Counted from the first letter of the stretch, positions 47,870-64,000 are shown. The stretch: 64,000 bases of DNA from Cyclospora cayetanensis (GCF_002999335.1 NW_020312325.1:1-64000); one strand, 5' to 3'. Translations and numbers: made by a program. The notes: generated by a model not told the origin, from the sequence alone.

Positions 47870-49370
47870 GCTTGGGGTCAGGATATTACTACCATTGGTT
47901 TTAACTGAAATTCGGGCATCAGATTTATTGTCGCACGGCTGGGAAGAGTTTCACGGATTGTAACTCGTGCTTCACTAAATCACGCCATGTAGCTCTTCGT
48001 GTTGCTTAGTATTTGAGTTGATTTTAGACTCAGACACGTGCGGCATTGTTACATCAGCTACATCAATTGCGAACACGAATGAAATGATGAATGCAAAGGA
48101 GTATCTAGGGGGTATGTGTAGCCACCCAACTGCGGTGCTCGTAGACCGCAGTATTGTCGGATTGAACAAACCACGCAGCTGTATATTATTTGTTTAGTCC
48201 TGTCACTTTCTTGGAGGAAAAAGTCTTTTTGTTCTAGATTTATTCCCGTTTTAGTCAACGATGTGGTTCATTCAGGATCAGCGCACTAGACGAGACCGTG
48301 TGTACCAAAGCTGAGGTTCCCATGCAAAGCAGATTAAGAAAAAGAGCCAACAATCCAAGATTTGAACTATCTCAATAGCAAAAGTGGCAAGAGCGCTGTG
48401 CTGCTGGGGACTTAAAAATGCAACGCTTTACATTAGGCCCTTAATGTTGTCTTCATTTACATTGGTGGTGATCCACTTCCTCTAAATCCCCTGCTGAAAA
48501 AGGTAATTTCAAGTAAAGACAGATTCCTCCAAGAGTACGCATGGAGACTAAATAGTACAAGAGAAACTGGAGGAATTGATCCTGATGATATAGGACACCG
48601 CTCCTCCTTCCGTGAGGGCAAATTGTCAGATTCAGTGGTGCAGGTATGATATCTTCCTCTACAGAATCTTCTGTCATTGTTTTCATTAAAGATTATTTAA
48701 TGATCGAAACAGTAGCATCGAATGCGCGGCGGCCTTGTTTGAAGAAAAAAGGGCTATGAGAAAGATTGAGTCCGGCGAAATATCATGGATACTTATTTCT
48801 TACGTTTGGCCGTACATACAGTGTGATTTAAAGTTATTAGAACGGTAAGATCAAAGCAACGAGACACTCCGTAAAAAGAAGATAAATTACCTGCACGGGA
48901 GCAGGCCCCGGCCCCACAGTCCTTCACTCGCACAACCTAGTGGAGAAGACGAGTCATACTTTGTTTGCTTTTTGTTTATTCTGTATTTAACAGCCCTACA
49001 ATGTGTATATGGGCTTACAATATAGTAAAACTCTTGCTATCATGATATCGGGGCAAATATCTGCAGCGGTTTTTCAAAAGCTGCCGTAGCGTCTTTGCAT
49101 TCCAGCGATTACAAACCCCTTCTCTCCACGGGAATAACTGCTCAAAACTTCGCAGCAGTTTCTAGGCCTTTTCATCCTGCTCGTCAGAAGCCTCAAATTC
49201 TCTTCTCAGAATTTATAGGTTCCTCAAGAGGGACCCAGCTGGAAGTTCTCCACTAGCCTCCCCCTTCACAGTGCCTCGTTTTGGCTAGCCGAGCTGAAGC
49301 ATTCGTGTTAAATCCACGCGTTCTCCTTCCGCTTAATTAAGTGTCTTTGGTGTATCCTTTGTTGAGGACA
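47870..49370. other. intergenic region between deubiquitinase and Elp3
   Basis: AT-richer than the exons, with no open frame above about 80 codons and no recognised repeat or RNA gene. It should contain the 3' end of the deubiquitinase transcript and the promoter and leader of Elp3. No specific signal could be identified. Confidence 0.5.
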
Positions 49371-52300
49371 ATGGATGACCTGGCATCCGAACAGCCAGCA
49401 ACCGCTGCTGCTATAACCGCTGCTCCTGTAGCTACTACTTCTTCTTCTGCTTCTTCTTGCCATAATATCTCACTTGCAAGTGCAAACATTGTGTGTAGTC
49501 GTCCTTCTGCAACATCTGCTCCGTCTTCGTCCTCCCCTACTGCTCCTGCAGCAGAAGCTCGGCATGCGGAGGCAACAGCCGCCGAGTACATAATGCAAGC
49601 AGCAGCCACTAAAGAGGCGTCATCTTTGTCGGATTCAGAGTCTCTTCTGGACTGGTTCCCCGCAACACGTCCAGAATTCACTTCTCGCTGTGGCGATGTA
49701 AAACGTTTGGCTAGAGAAGACCTGGAGGACCCCCACCGGAGGCGGCATTTGGAATCCTTTCGTCAAAGCATGAAAGAGTGGGCTGCTTACGACTCTTCCA
49801 CGAGAAATGTACTGGAGGATGAAACAGCAGACTCCTTCCTTGCCGACCTGGTCAAATTAAAACCAAAAACAAACAAAGAATTCAAGCAGGCTTTGCAGGC
49901 GCTCAGGAAAAAACACAAAGTTGCTCCAGCGAAATCGCAGCTGGTTGCAGCGTACAACCGTTTGCTCGCCGCTGAAAGATGTGCAGAGGATTTGCAAGAA
50001 GGCTCCTCTGCACAAGCCTCTGATGGGGGGATGGACACGCAGAACGGTGCAGATTGTAGTGCACGCAATCCGATGTTGGAAAGCTTGATGAGAAGAAAGG
50101 CGGTGCGCACAAACAGTGGCGTTGTTGTTATTACAGTTTTAACTGCTCCAGGTCGTTTCTCGTGCCCCCAGGACTGCCATTACTGCCCTAACGAACCGGG
50201 GCAACCACGATCTTACCTCTCGACTGAACCCGCAGTCCTCAGGGCAAACCAAAATGGGTGGAGCCCCCTAAAACAGTTTCAAGACAGAGCAGGAACGCTT
50301 AAAAGAAACGGACACGTTGTTGACAAGATCGAAGTCCTCGTATTGGGTGGCACGTGGAGCGGGTAAGCAAGGACAAAAAGCTGGATTTCGGTACTGCGTC
50401 TTAGGGTCTATGCGTCTGGATATGAATTTTATGCAGCCGAGTAACGGGCAGGTAATGGTTTGTCACGTATACTCTGATTGCGAGCCGTTCCTTTTAGCAT
50501 CTTCTACTGTTGCTCCTCCTGCTGCATTTACTTCATTGCATGGGCTGATATGCGCTATATCTTTTCATGTGTATGAAGATATCCCCAGGACTATCAAGAA
50601 GAATTCATCAGAGACATTTACTTTGCCGCGAATGTCTTCGACAAGGCCGAGCCGACCCGCAGCCCGTAGGAACATTCGCAGATATCTAACGTGTCATCCG
50701 TTATTTCGGCCAAGAATTACCTTTTGTAACCATTTTACGTACTATCGATAATAATGTAGTAACTGGCTGCTTTCCTTTCTCCCTTTGTGATGGTGTTTGC
50801 AGCTTGACCCTCGAAGAGGAGCAGCACGAAAATGAAACTGCAGCATGCCGCATTGTTGGCCTGACACTTGTCGGTCTTCAGAACGCCTGTTACGAGCAAC
50901 AACGGCATATGCTTAGCCCTTAAACTGAGGTTTCTAAACAGCTTTCGGAAGACCATTCATATTCAGTTTTATCAGTTTCTGTGGATGCCTAAGCGGTGCT
51001 TTTTGTTGCTCTCGGTAGCCTCACGGGCTTTGCTTTCTCCTGAATAGGAACTGAAAATATGAATATGTCTTTGTTGTTGTTTGTTTCTGTTTGATAGGAA
51101 ACGCGTCCAGACTTCATTACGCGTTATGAACTCCGCCGTCTGCGTCGTTTCGGCTGCACTCGGGTGCAGATCGGGGTGCAGCATGTAGATGACAATGTGC
51201 TTCAGTTCATCAATAGGGGATGTGCAAGACGGGACGCCATCCGCGCAATTCGCATGCTGAAAGATGCTGGATTCAAAGTCTGTCCCGTTTTCCCATTCTA
51301 TCTGCTGATAAATAAGCTGTGTATTGTTATGTATTCGTGTGCATACGGTGGAAACAAAGAGTGATGGGAAGGATGATTGACCGTTTTTAGTTGAAATGCT
51401 AGAATTCCGAAAATGCTAAATTCAGTAAGCAACGCTTACATTTTGCGGGCTTCTGTTTCAGGTTGATATACACCTGATGCCTGATCTGCCTTCTAGCAGT
51501 CCTGCAGCTGATTATCAGATGTTTTACTACGTTCTTTCATCCCCTGACCTCCAGGCCGACCAGTGGAAAATTTATCCATGCGAAGTAACACCCTTTTCAG
51601 CAATAGAGGTACAAATAGGCAAAATAAGATATTTCATAGTGTGAAAGAATTGCTCGAGCAACATGGCAGTGGCACTCTGCTAAATCCCGTATACTTACCA
51701 CATGGATGCGCAGGCTGCATACTTAGTGGAGTACATAACGTCGAAGCATATGTTTCGTTGTGATGTGCTGTGTCAAGTCATCGCCTTGTTATGCAACATG
51801 TATCTAGACGCATTATTTGTGTACATGCTAAATCAAAAGTGTACAACCTAAAGCTACGCCGTTGTTTTGTTTGCCGCAGCAATGGTACAAAGAGGGAAAA
51901 TATATACCGTATGCAGACAGTGATGGAGAGACCCTACTATCCCTTATTTGCTCGGTCAAGGCGGCAGTTCATCCATGGATTCGGCTGAATCGCGTCGTAC
52001 GAGACATCCCAAACCAATCCATCATAGGAGGTAACAGCGTCACAAACCTACGGTAGGCTAGCCGCCCATGCTTATAAAGAATCCGCAAAGTGCACGCATT
52101 CAGAGCGCGTGTTAGTAAAGGTTTCATGTATTTGGATACATCTTTTTATATGCCTGAACGTGCACATCCGGATGCAAATGTATTGCGCATTTCTGGGGGC
52201 ACATCTCTAGCAGCCTTTTGCCGATTCTGCGGTGGCATGTTCTGTCGAGTATATTATCCCATTGAGTGTGTCCTTTCGCGCTATGGCTTTACTGTCCTTG

Positions 52301-54461
52301 TCTGTGTTGCTCATCTTCATTTTTCTGTTTTTAGCCAGGAACTCGCGAGAGAGTTAGAGAGCAGACATTTGCGATGTAAATGCATTCGATGCCGCGAAGT
52401 GAAGGATGCCGAGTTCGACTTAGCGTGAGCTTGCACGCCCTTTTGGTTTAACAGAACCGAACACTAATTTTGTGTGCAACGGGCAATAAGGGGTGAAGAG
52501 AACGATGTGTTGAAAAGTAGTAATAGTGAGGGGAGGCCACACAGACAGGAACGCACGTTGGGGTAACGAAGGGATACAGAGTCTTAGTAGGTGGGAGTGC
52601 ATGATGCTAATAGCATAGGAGGGCAGCACAGAGCCGTTTGTTAAGATATATTTTTCCTGTGGCCTCCGGCCCTTCCTCCCTGTACATGCAAACGCCAACG
52701 TGCGTCCATCCTACTTCATTTCTCCGTCCTTTTTCTGTTTCCACAGTTTGGCGGAGCTCTGTGTCCGTTGCTATGAAACAAACGGCGGCGTGGAATATTT
52801 TCTTTCGTTTGAGACGCGCGACAGAAAAACCATTTTCGGGTTTCTTCGAATGAGACTTCGTAGCAAACGACACATACGGGACTGCCCTTTCAGCGTCCTG
52901 AATGGGGCGGCGCTATTGCGAGAGCTTCATGTTTACGGTACGATTCTTTAGGGCTAGCTGTGCGGAAATGTGAGCGGGCATTTTGGGGTTTGACAGTTTG
53001 CGTCCATTTACACTTTGCTCTCGTCGTGTTGGTGCTTTTGAATGCACTCCTGGCGCGGTCCACAGCTTTTCGTTTATGTCCGCTTATATGCGTCTTCATC
53101 CGCGGCTCGCCTCCTGCCCTCAGAGAAGCTTTTAATCACTTTTGCGCCTTTTGCATGTTTTCTGTGCTTAGGGCGTCTGGTAGCCCACGGTGAAGCGAAG
53201 AATAGTGACGACATGCGGCCACAGCATGCTGGATTCGGCCGACGGCTAATTCAAGCTGCCGAGATTGTGGCCCTTGCAAAAGGTACTGATCATCACATTC
53301 TGTGGCTTACTGCCCGTAGATACTGCTTTTCTATCTTCCGTACTGACGTGTCTGTCTTTTGGTAGCACACTAATTTACTGCAGCGGTGCTTCAGCGTAAA
53401 TAAGTACGGCCATTCTTCATTCTCTTCAATGTTTATACTGACATACACATAGGTTATGTCACAGCTACACAGCCAGCATCTGAAACACTTACCAGTCTCA
53501 CTTTTGAGACACAGCTGCTACCTTTTATTTTTACACCTTTCCACATCCTTCTTCCAGGGAAAATTTTGGTCTACAGGAGGGACGACAGCCGATAAAACGA
53601 ATCGTTATTTCAGCGATCGCAGCTCTCCTGAATGGCTAATAATCACATTATTGTAATGAGCCTCCTCCTTTTTCTTTTTCCGTCGTGTCTTTCTTAACTG
53701 TATGACACCTATTCGTCCTCATTTGTGTTGTTTGCACTTCAGGGTACCGCCGGATGGCTGTAATTGCGGGAATCGGCACGCGGGAGTACTATAGGGGTAG
53801 CGGCTACCATTTAGAAGATTCTTACATGGTGAAGGAGTTGACAGTCGTGGGACTACATGCAGGACGGGCGGAGTTGCTTGCTGACCAGCCAACGCAGTTG
53901 TTAGTTGAACGCCAAGACCTACAGCGTGCCGCTGCTTCTCTGCTGCTGCCGCTGCCGCCCAAGGTCCCTCGGAAGAAGACGAAAGTATCGCACAAGAGTA
54001 GCAACAAGCAAAAGGAGAGGACAAGGGAGGCAGAGGACTTCGGGGGATTGGGGGTAACTGCAGCGAATGCAGTTGCCGTTCAGGAAGCAGAGGAAAAGGC
54101 TAAAGCATTTCTTACTGAATATGCATATGGCGTGGAGGAGATTGATGTGCCTTTCCTTATACGCAGATTGAGGGACAGTGAAACAACTGAAACACAGGAA
54201 CAACCCGGATTGTTCTGTGATAATGACACTTTCGCAGAGTATTGCAGTTTGTACACAGCGTTGCAACAAAAGCAGCAGTGTAACGTGATATGCACATCGT
54301 GTCAGTCATCTTTCGCTTCCCGCTTGGCTGCTTGGCTTCTTGGCGAAGCTGCGAACACATGTGAGAAGCATCAGATTCTGCTGGCTGTATCAGCAGCAAC
54401 AGCAGCCGCTACATGTGCCACCTTGGGACTTTTGTGGTTTGCGGCCAGGCGGCGGTATTAG
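49371..54461 (+). CDS. ELP3: Elp3, radical-SAM/GNAT elongator subunit with C-terminal membrane tail
   Basis: Ten exons: 49,371-50,362, 50,579-50,665, 50,803-50,869, 51,098-51,277, 51,462-51,608, 51,880-52,052, 52,335-52,424, 52,747-52,937, 53,172-53,282 and 53,743-54,461. The sum is 2,757 bases, 918 aa, with all phases consistent. Elp3 is the catalytic subunit of Elongator, which modifies wobble uridines of tRNAs; it was first described as a lysine acetyltransferase. The radical-SAM cysteines are C265, C269 and C272 (CPQDCHYC), followed by LGGTW, ETRPDF, CTRVQIGVQ and HLMPDLP. The GNAT domain (about 580-705) has RELHVYG, QHAGFGRRL and AGIGTREYYRGSGYHLED. After the GNAT there is a ~190-residue coccidian extension and a hydrophobic segment near 891-913 followed by ARRRY at the extreme C-terminus. 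This is a tail anchor, as described for Toxoplasma gondii Elp3 at the mitochondrial outer membrane. The N-terminal 60 residues are Ala/Ser/Thr-rich. The start is the first ATG; an upstream GTG was not used. Confidence 0.95.
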
Positions 54462-55185
54462 ACCTAAACATAACGAAGATGCCTCATATCAGCTGTTCAT
54501 TGCTACGCTGGCCAGCAATCAATGGGTTAAGGAGCGGAGTACGTGTAGTCTATTGTGCATCGTACTATCAAAATCCGCTAGCACACAACCGCATGCACTG
54601 CAGAGCATGAGACCTATTAGTCGTGCATATACTGGAGCAGATGTGCATAAGCAAAAGAAATACGATGGATGAGGGGCGCAGTATTGCTCTAACATGAGGA
54701 ATCCCTGCTTGGTGCACCAAACATTGCTTTTCAACACCCTAGGTTTTCGCGCTGTCATGCCCATAATTGTTTTGCTTTTGGTATACTGATACCGGCAGCA
54801 GCAAGAGCCTGTATAGAACTGCAGTAACACGCCTTTGTATCCGTAAGTATGTTAGATCCGTCTATATCAATCAACTCTATAGAAACGTGTTTTCCATCAG
54901 GCATAGTGCTCACGTCCACCAACAAAACTGCTTGCTTTGCGGATAAGGAAACGGGCGGCCAGAAACACCCTTATGATTATAGCCCCCCATATTCGTCGCC
55001 ACAAAGCCTTTGGATAAAAGTATTGCAGGATCACCACATGCGAATCTGCCAGGAAGAAAAAGTTTGCAAACGAGCGCTACTTCATTAGCCGCTAATGCCC
55101 CTCGACAAGGGCATCAGTAGGGTCATTTTTACGAATCAGTCAAGTGACTAGTCAAGCTGTTCGTGCAAATGCAGCCATTGTTGGC
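54462..55185. other. shared 3' intergenic region of convergent ELP3 and KARS
   Basis: 724 bases between two stop codons. It presumably holds both 3' UTRs and polyadenylation sites. Open frames here (up to 110 codons in overlap with the Elp3 end) are shadows. Confidence 0.6.
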
Positions 55186-58597
<3,412 letters not shown>

Positions 58598-59700
58598 TTA
58601 TACTTTAGTACACTAGGAAAAAATCGCCTAAGCCATGTTCCAACACACGTGTTGCCCTCTCATTTAATCAGACATGCTAGCAGGTGTCGTAAGCCATTGG
58701 GTTGCTGTGTACGAGAGCAAAACAGCATGCATTGATTACTTTGTCATGCATGACCCCCCCTATCTGCATCGGTTAAGTTATACCACGGATGAACACTGTT
58801 TATAACGACTCTCTTCCCCTACTTTTTCAACATCTCGTTTGGCCATGCATAAGTTCTTGCTCAAATAGAGGTGTTTTTGTGATAATCGTGGGCACTGAGC
58901 ATCCAACGCTACATGCAACGGGCCGATGTACTCCCACGACGTTTACCCTTATCGCCATCTCATTTACAATCATTATCGTTTTCCCTGAATTATAGACTTC
59001 AATCTATCTGTGCAAACGTGGTAGCTTATACAGCAATGTACAGTCAAGCACGCCTTCATGCATGACAGACATGGGCAACATAACTGCTTTTGTCTGTTTA
59101 TCGATAGAAGATTATGCAAATAGTCTTTTGACAATATGTCTTACAGAGTTTTACTCAAGCCTAACTGTTGAGATGGTCGAAGCTTTGTGAGCGTCCCCGT
59201 AGTGCGCCTGTCCAGCACAGCGCACCTCTAGCGCTGCATCTAAGATCTCTATTGGGAAACCCTTGACTCAAGAGTCGATAAAAACTACTGAAATGTCTCT
59301 GAGTACTCCTTATAAGGGCTCTTCTGCATACCTGCCAGTTTCCTCAAAGTTCCTGACATGAGGAGGGAGAGAGATAGCTTTGTTGCACGTTGCTTAGCAG
59401 CTTGCATTGGACACCTTCTGATACATCTATTATGCTTAGAAATAATTATTTACAATTCATGCCCCCGTTCTTGGCATATTAGTGCTAGCTCGATACATTA
59501 AATCGCAATGTTGTATGCTTATGTGTTGGAACACTCACGTACAACTGCCCGTGAATGTTCGCAGTGCCCGGGGTTGCAGCTGCGTTCGCTCTAAGTATCC
59601 CTTTCCTCAAATGTTGGGAACGAGGCGGGCCGCAGGAGGAATACGCAGCTATCAAAGAAAAGCCTTCCAGTAACCTTTTAATTAAATTTTAGTTGACTGG
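58598..59700. other. intergenic region upstream of KARS, no feature recognised
   Basis: No open frame above 70 codons and no recognised motif. It should contain the minus-strand KARS promoter near 58.6-58.9 kb. No repeat matched elsewhere in the window until about 59.74 kb. Confidence 0.5.
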
Positions 59701-59719
59701 AGTTCAACACCTCCCTACG

Positions 59720-60480
59720 GACACCTTCGATGGGACATCACACTTAGTAGTACAGCATAGTTCAATGCAACTGTTCCCCGCTCATTTACTAGCTCTATAG
59801 ATCAAAGCATGCACAAACTCCTTTACAACTTGTTTGGCTTGAATTGTGTCCAGTAATCAAATGATCCGACGTTATTGGGTCGCATTCTTAATTTAAAAAT
59901 AGAACTACCTGTTGCGGAAAGCCCTTTGGGGCTCCCGAGGCACGCCTAGACAGCTGACAAAATAACACTATTTTATTAGCCGATTAACTATTTATGAATG
60001 CTTCAATGATTTTATGGCAACCAGAAAAGTATTATAGCCAAAAGTACGAGCAAGTACTCAATTTTTCCATCAGCTGTATGGTGATGAGCTTCACTTGGTA
60101 TTCCGCAGATACATAAAACGAGTGCTCCTTACAGCATGTTTATGGGGAGGATACTACGTCTAGTGTGGCTCACTCCCCCCAGAGTTAGTTGTCTGCCTGC
60201 AGGAATCACTACAGTTGAGACTCAAAAAAGACACTCTGCTTCATTGATTTAGGCCCAAATCAGCTCAACAAGCTTTGAAGCAAGCAAAAGCGTGGGGTAA
60301 TGTAAAGGCATCAATGGATTGCTACACAGAAAAACGCGAGGTGGTGTTGCGTGGCTCGCAGAAGCCAAAATGTACAAGAATATGTGCTCTATCGGTGATG
60401 CGTATCAGGTCAACGTGGAATGTTTCGTCAAGTGGTTGCATGGTGGGAAGCAGCTCACCTATTAACAGTTAAGTGCAAAG
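59720..60480 (+). repeat. possible X-like fragment of the right element
   Basis: Near 59,745-59,810 the sequence 'acagcatagttcaatgcaactgttc' and its continuation resemble the core of segment X near 19,610-19,670. The remainder of the stretch was not alignable by eye. The position, upstream of the right-hand protease region, fits the order seen in units B and C. Confidence 0.4.
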
Positions 60481-60499
60481 CCTCCGCAAATGAAGGCTT

Positions 60500-61450
60500 G
60501 ATAGAGATTTTAGAGGCAAATGAGCAGAACTAGTGCTTTGGTTTGGTAAAATGGAAGAGCCTATTCGGGTTACAGAACCTATGGTCACCCCGGCTGCTTC
60601 GACCAACCTTCCAGTACAGCCGGAACTAGACGAGAAAATAAAGCCTGAGAAAACCCGTGCTTTCAACCAGCCTCTGAGCCCTCCAGAGCACCTGGTTCTA
60701 TTCGTGGAAGATTCAATCACGCACTCTGGACCTGTAATCGCATGCAAAATTCAATGTAACGTAAAGAATGAGACTGAGCTCAGCCGGCGTAGACTACCTG
60801 GCAGCCAATAAAGCGTTTCAGGGAAGTCAAAAGCATCCAACTCAGGCTGCGGCGTAGCGAAGGGGGCTACAGACAATGAGTTCACACTTAGGGACTCATC
60901 AGGGGTCAGTTCTGTGCTGATCGAAGATTACATTAATGGCCAAGAATTGCTAACATCACCTGACACTGGCTATGAACTCGTTTTGTCACCCGAAGAGCTG
61001 AACCAGAACTACGACCTGCATAAACACTCGTTACCGCAGTCCCTGAGAGTCGGGTTTGCTGGCAGGCAGCTGAACGCAATGCCTAGCACGGCCACCTCAG
61101 CTAAATGCATTTTTAAATTGAGCTTTGGTCATCTTAGTATGATCCAAAATTCTGCGTTGGACCATCCACCGTTTTTACTAGTAGGCATGCCATGGGACAC
61201 CCAATCAAAGGAGCTCATGGGGCCACACATGCTCGCTGTGGAGGTTAACGTGCGAGGAAGCCCTACGAAGAAGCAACGACTAAACTCTCCAGCAAGGCTT
61301 ATTTCGTCTATGGGGAGTACGGCATTATCGGCCCGTCAACAAGGCGAGGCATAATATTCATGTGGATGGCGGAGGGAGGCAGTAAGAGAAGGCGCTTCTA
61401 AGCATGCATGCAGTCTTATTGGCTCTGCACATGAATTTGCGTTGTAAATT
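60500..61450 (+). mobile_element. Ty3/gypsy gag-end and protease-like region (right element)
   Basis: Two open frames, 60,533-60,811 and 60,914-61,354 (146 codons), cover this region. The latter has SLPQSLRVGFAGRQLNAMPS and PFLLVGMPW, reminiscent of the second half of a retropepsin domain just before RT. No DSG/DTG active site is visible. It is homologous to 20,540-20,620 and 3,700-4,100, where the frame is shorter or broken. Position directly upstream of the RT remnant supports the call. Confidence 0.5.
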
Positions 61451-61499
61451 TGATTAAATGTCTAGACTAAGTACAGTATGAACGAGTAAATGTCAAATG

Positions 61500-63960
61500 G
61501 GGGCTCGCGGATGCCCTAGATCATGAAGAGCTGCCAGCGCGCTCGCCACGTGCTGGTCGTCCAGCGACCCGTATTGAGCTGGCCCCCGGATGACTTTCAA
61601 GTTGTGTTTCGCGGCATAAGAAGCTCTTTTACTATGGAAGACCGGGGGTCAGCTTGATGGCTTGTTGGAAATGGAAAAGTGCAGGAATTGCTCGGCACCT
61701 GTGGGCATAACCACTTGTTAATGCGAAAAGAAGGATGAATTGTAGCGCACGCGCATTTGTTTTAAGCCCCTAAACAAGATAATTGTGAAGCAAACGCATC
61801 CGGGGTCTCGTATTCGCAAAGGACTTGAACAAATACACGAAGTTGCATTCTTTTCCATTATTGTTTTCCCAGACACGTTCCAACAAATCCTCACTCAGCC
61901 TGGCGACAGGCATAAAACGGCATTTCGCGCTTACACTGGCAAACTTGAGCATATTTCATGCTGCTTGTATTAATTAGCGCCTGCGCTGGACTGCAGGGGT
62001 GACTTAACGTCGATGTTTAACTGCCAAGCAAGGAGGGGTGGATGACGATGTACATGGAGAGGGTCTAATTTTTCAACCGAAAAGCTTACGCGTACCTACG
62101 GCATGTGAACTAGCTGTTTCGGGGTAAAAACATGAAGTTAAAGGCATCCATATGTTCACGTGCCATGATAACAAGTGTGTGCCTTGTAGTCCACACTTTT
62201 CCTGCAGGCATTGTACCAAATCCGCTACAATCGACATGATCAAGGCGTGGCCTTCAAGTTTACACACTCTCGAGCTCTTAAAATACATGGAATCGAATCC
62301 GATTTTCCAGCATGACTGCTTGCTCATCTATTATACTCTGGAAAGCGTGCTCTGTCATCTGACTAGAGAAGACTGATGTTCCACCAACGACGTCTATACC
62401 CCGCCTTTCCATTTCTTCGCTGCTCATACGATGACCGTCATGTCTCTTCAAGAACCACCGCGAGTTACGTAGCGGCAGGCTCTATTCTTTTTCAACACCC
62501 TACAGGGTCTTCGAACTACCAAAAAACTGTTAATTACTCCAGTTCTTCACTGAAGCTGAGCAGCGGTGTGCAGTGCGAGAACAGAGCTCTTATGAGGATT
62601 GGTGGGGCGTTGACAATGCCAGCACTATTCATGAGCGTGATTCTGCTGTCTACACAAATCGTCAGTCTATTTTGAATTTACCTGTTTTTCAAGACTTTTG
62701 ATAATCCTAGGCTTTATTTGCGCGCCTTCTGCGGTATGACTTGACAGTCAAGTAAGTTAGAGGCATCATCAACTTCGCTGCCGACGCGCTCTCGCGATGC
62801 CCCAGCAATTTACTATTGTGCAGCGCAGGTGCTCTTGGGTGCCATAGTTTACGATGTCTATCGAATTTGCGTATGTTGCCTGCTTTAGGCATCCTTGTAA
62901 TCCAGAAGGGTATATGAAGGACTATTTTGTCGAGGAAGGCCTGCCACGGTTTAAAACGAAGCGAGCACTCAATAAAGTTACATCCAGACGTTGCTCCACG
63001 CTGCAAGTTGGCGTGATGCACATGATTATTTGGGTTTTTTGGTTTTGGGTGGGAGACACCTTACAAGGGAAAAGCCTTCGCGGTCCTTCTGGTGGGCTGG
63101 GATGCTTTATAGGGTAGAGTAGTATGCACTGTAAAGCCCAAACTGCCCGTAGCCAAAGCGGTGTAATCCCCCTGGACCAGGGCATTTCGCAAGGCTTTCT
63201 GAATCCTCGAACAATGTGTGCTGACCTTACTATACGTGTTTGGTCCTGTTGGACTGCCGAAGGTCGCGGGTCAGGATAACATCTACGTCGTTGTCTACGC
63301 ATTTGGCAAAGATGCCCATCTCATTCCTTGCTTGACTTTATCAAGGCTCAGAAAGTCGCTCAATTATCCTTATTTCAAGTCCACAACTTTCAAGGATTCA
63401 CCAGGAGTGTATGTGCGGACAGGGAGCCGAGGTTCATCATTGCGCTCCGGCATGCCTTTATGATCCGTCGGCACAAATGGCCATAATATGAGCACTGCGA
63501 ATCATCCTGGGGCACATGGGCACAACGCACCACCGGCGCTCTTTTGCAGCATTGGCGTTACTGTGCTCACGAAAAACTGTCTGCTTGACTGTATAGTCTT
63601 TATTGTGCGAAGCGCTCTCATGAGACACGATTTGTTTTGTTACAATGGTCTGCCTTGTACCCCTACACCCTTGCTATAGACTGAGAAGCGCCACCTTGCT
63701 CCAGGCCTGGATCATGCAAATCGGATTAAGCAGCGATCTAGAGCAGAGCAGATATTCACAGAGCAGCTGGCTAATGCGCCAGTAATCATAATCGCGTGTT
63801 TTTAGATGGAGTTTTGCGGATATATTAGCGTGGTTGGCAGGTTGTGTCGAGCCTTGAGATTTGATCCTGGAGGATTCGCACGCTTTACGAGGTGCAGGTG
63901 ACGGGACGAAAAAGTTTACGCCCACGTGGCTAGGACTACTTGCACTTCTCAAGTCAGTGT
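61500..63960 (+). mobile_element. decayed Ty3/gypsy pol: RT, RNase H, integrase (right element)
   Basis: Near 61,530-61,590, ELPARSP and TRIELAPG match the linker before RT. Near 61,865-61,935, QPGDRHKTAFRAYTGKLEH is the RT block of the D-x-H-K-T-A-F-R type. Near 62,320-62,360, DCLLIYYTLESVLCHL corresponds to the YxDD region with the catalytic Asp pair lost in part. Near 62,765-62,810, GIINFAADALSRCPS is a well-kept end of RNase H. Near 63,080-63,160 is the integrase zinc-binding end. Near 63,240-63,360, QDNIYVVVYAFGKDAHLIPC is the integrase core, with the first catalytic Asp replaced (VVY where VVD is expected). Near 63,900-63,950, FTPTWLG is the integrase C-terminal region. All in decaying frames. 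The element runs off the right edge of the window. Confidence 0.8.
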
Positions 63961-64000
63961 GCTGCTGTCTTTTAATTTCCCTAAAAGTTGGTAATGCTAC

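Overview
The window is nuclear DNA of a coccidian apicomplexan, most likely an Eimeria or a close eimeriid relative. Three multi-exon housekeeping genes have short GT-AG introns with apicomplexan features: homopolymer-rich (Gln/Ser/Ala, CAG-type) insertions in a ubiquitin protease, an Elp3 ending in a membrane tail, and a lysyl-tRNA synthetase with a presequence-like N-terminus. The rest is gene-poor and repeat-rich. Assignment to genus is inference; no database was searched. Repeat boundaries and identities were read by eye and are good to roughly 10-50 bases. The exon models of the three housekeeping genes were phase-checked and sum to whole codon numbers.

Left part (1 to ~8.5 kb): no intact gene. 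It holds an old, heavily decayed Ty3/gypsy retrotransposon (protease-like region ~3.65-4.16 kb, RT end, RNase H and integrase ~4.66-6.43 kb).

Middle (~8.5 to ~41 kb): three copies of a ~9-11.5 kb unit. Copy A (8,935-17,985) is on the minus strand. Copies B (20,345-29,450) and C (31,800-39,975) are on the plus strand. Each of B and C is preceded by a 2.3 kb segment X (X1 17,995-20,345; X2 29,461-31,800), so X-B and X-C form a tandem repeat with a period of about 11.46 kb. Each unit contains a decayed Ty3/gypsy pol (protease-like region, RT, RNase H, integrase). A two-exon gene for an unknown single-pass membrane protein lies downstream on the same strand, followed by a gag remnant. The membrane-protein gene is intact in B and C and a pseudogene in A. 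A short piece of a further unit (D, minus strand, with a clear gag motif) lies at 39,975-40,965.

Right part: a USP-family deubiquitinase (42,844-47,869, +, 7 exons), Elp3 (49,371-54,461, +, 10 exons) and lysyl-tRNA synthetase (55,186-58,597, -, 8 exons, convergent with Elp3). From ~59.7 kb to the right edge there is another old Ty3/gypsy copy in plus orientation.

The most interesting object is the two-exon membrane-protein family. It travels with the retroelement units, sits where an env-like third gene would sit, and shows exon-2 divergence between B and C that clearly exceeds divergence of its own intron and the flanking repeat DNA, which is the pattern expected of diversifying selection.
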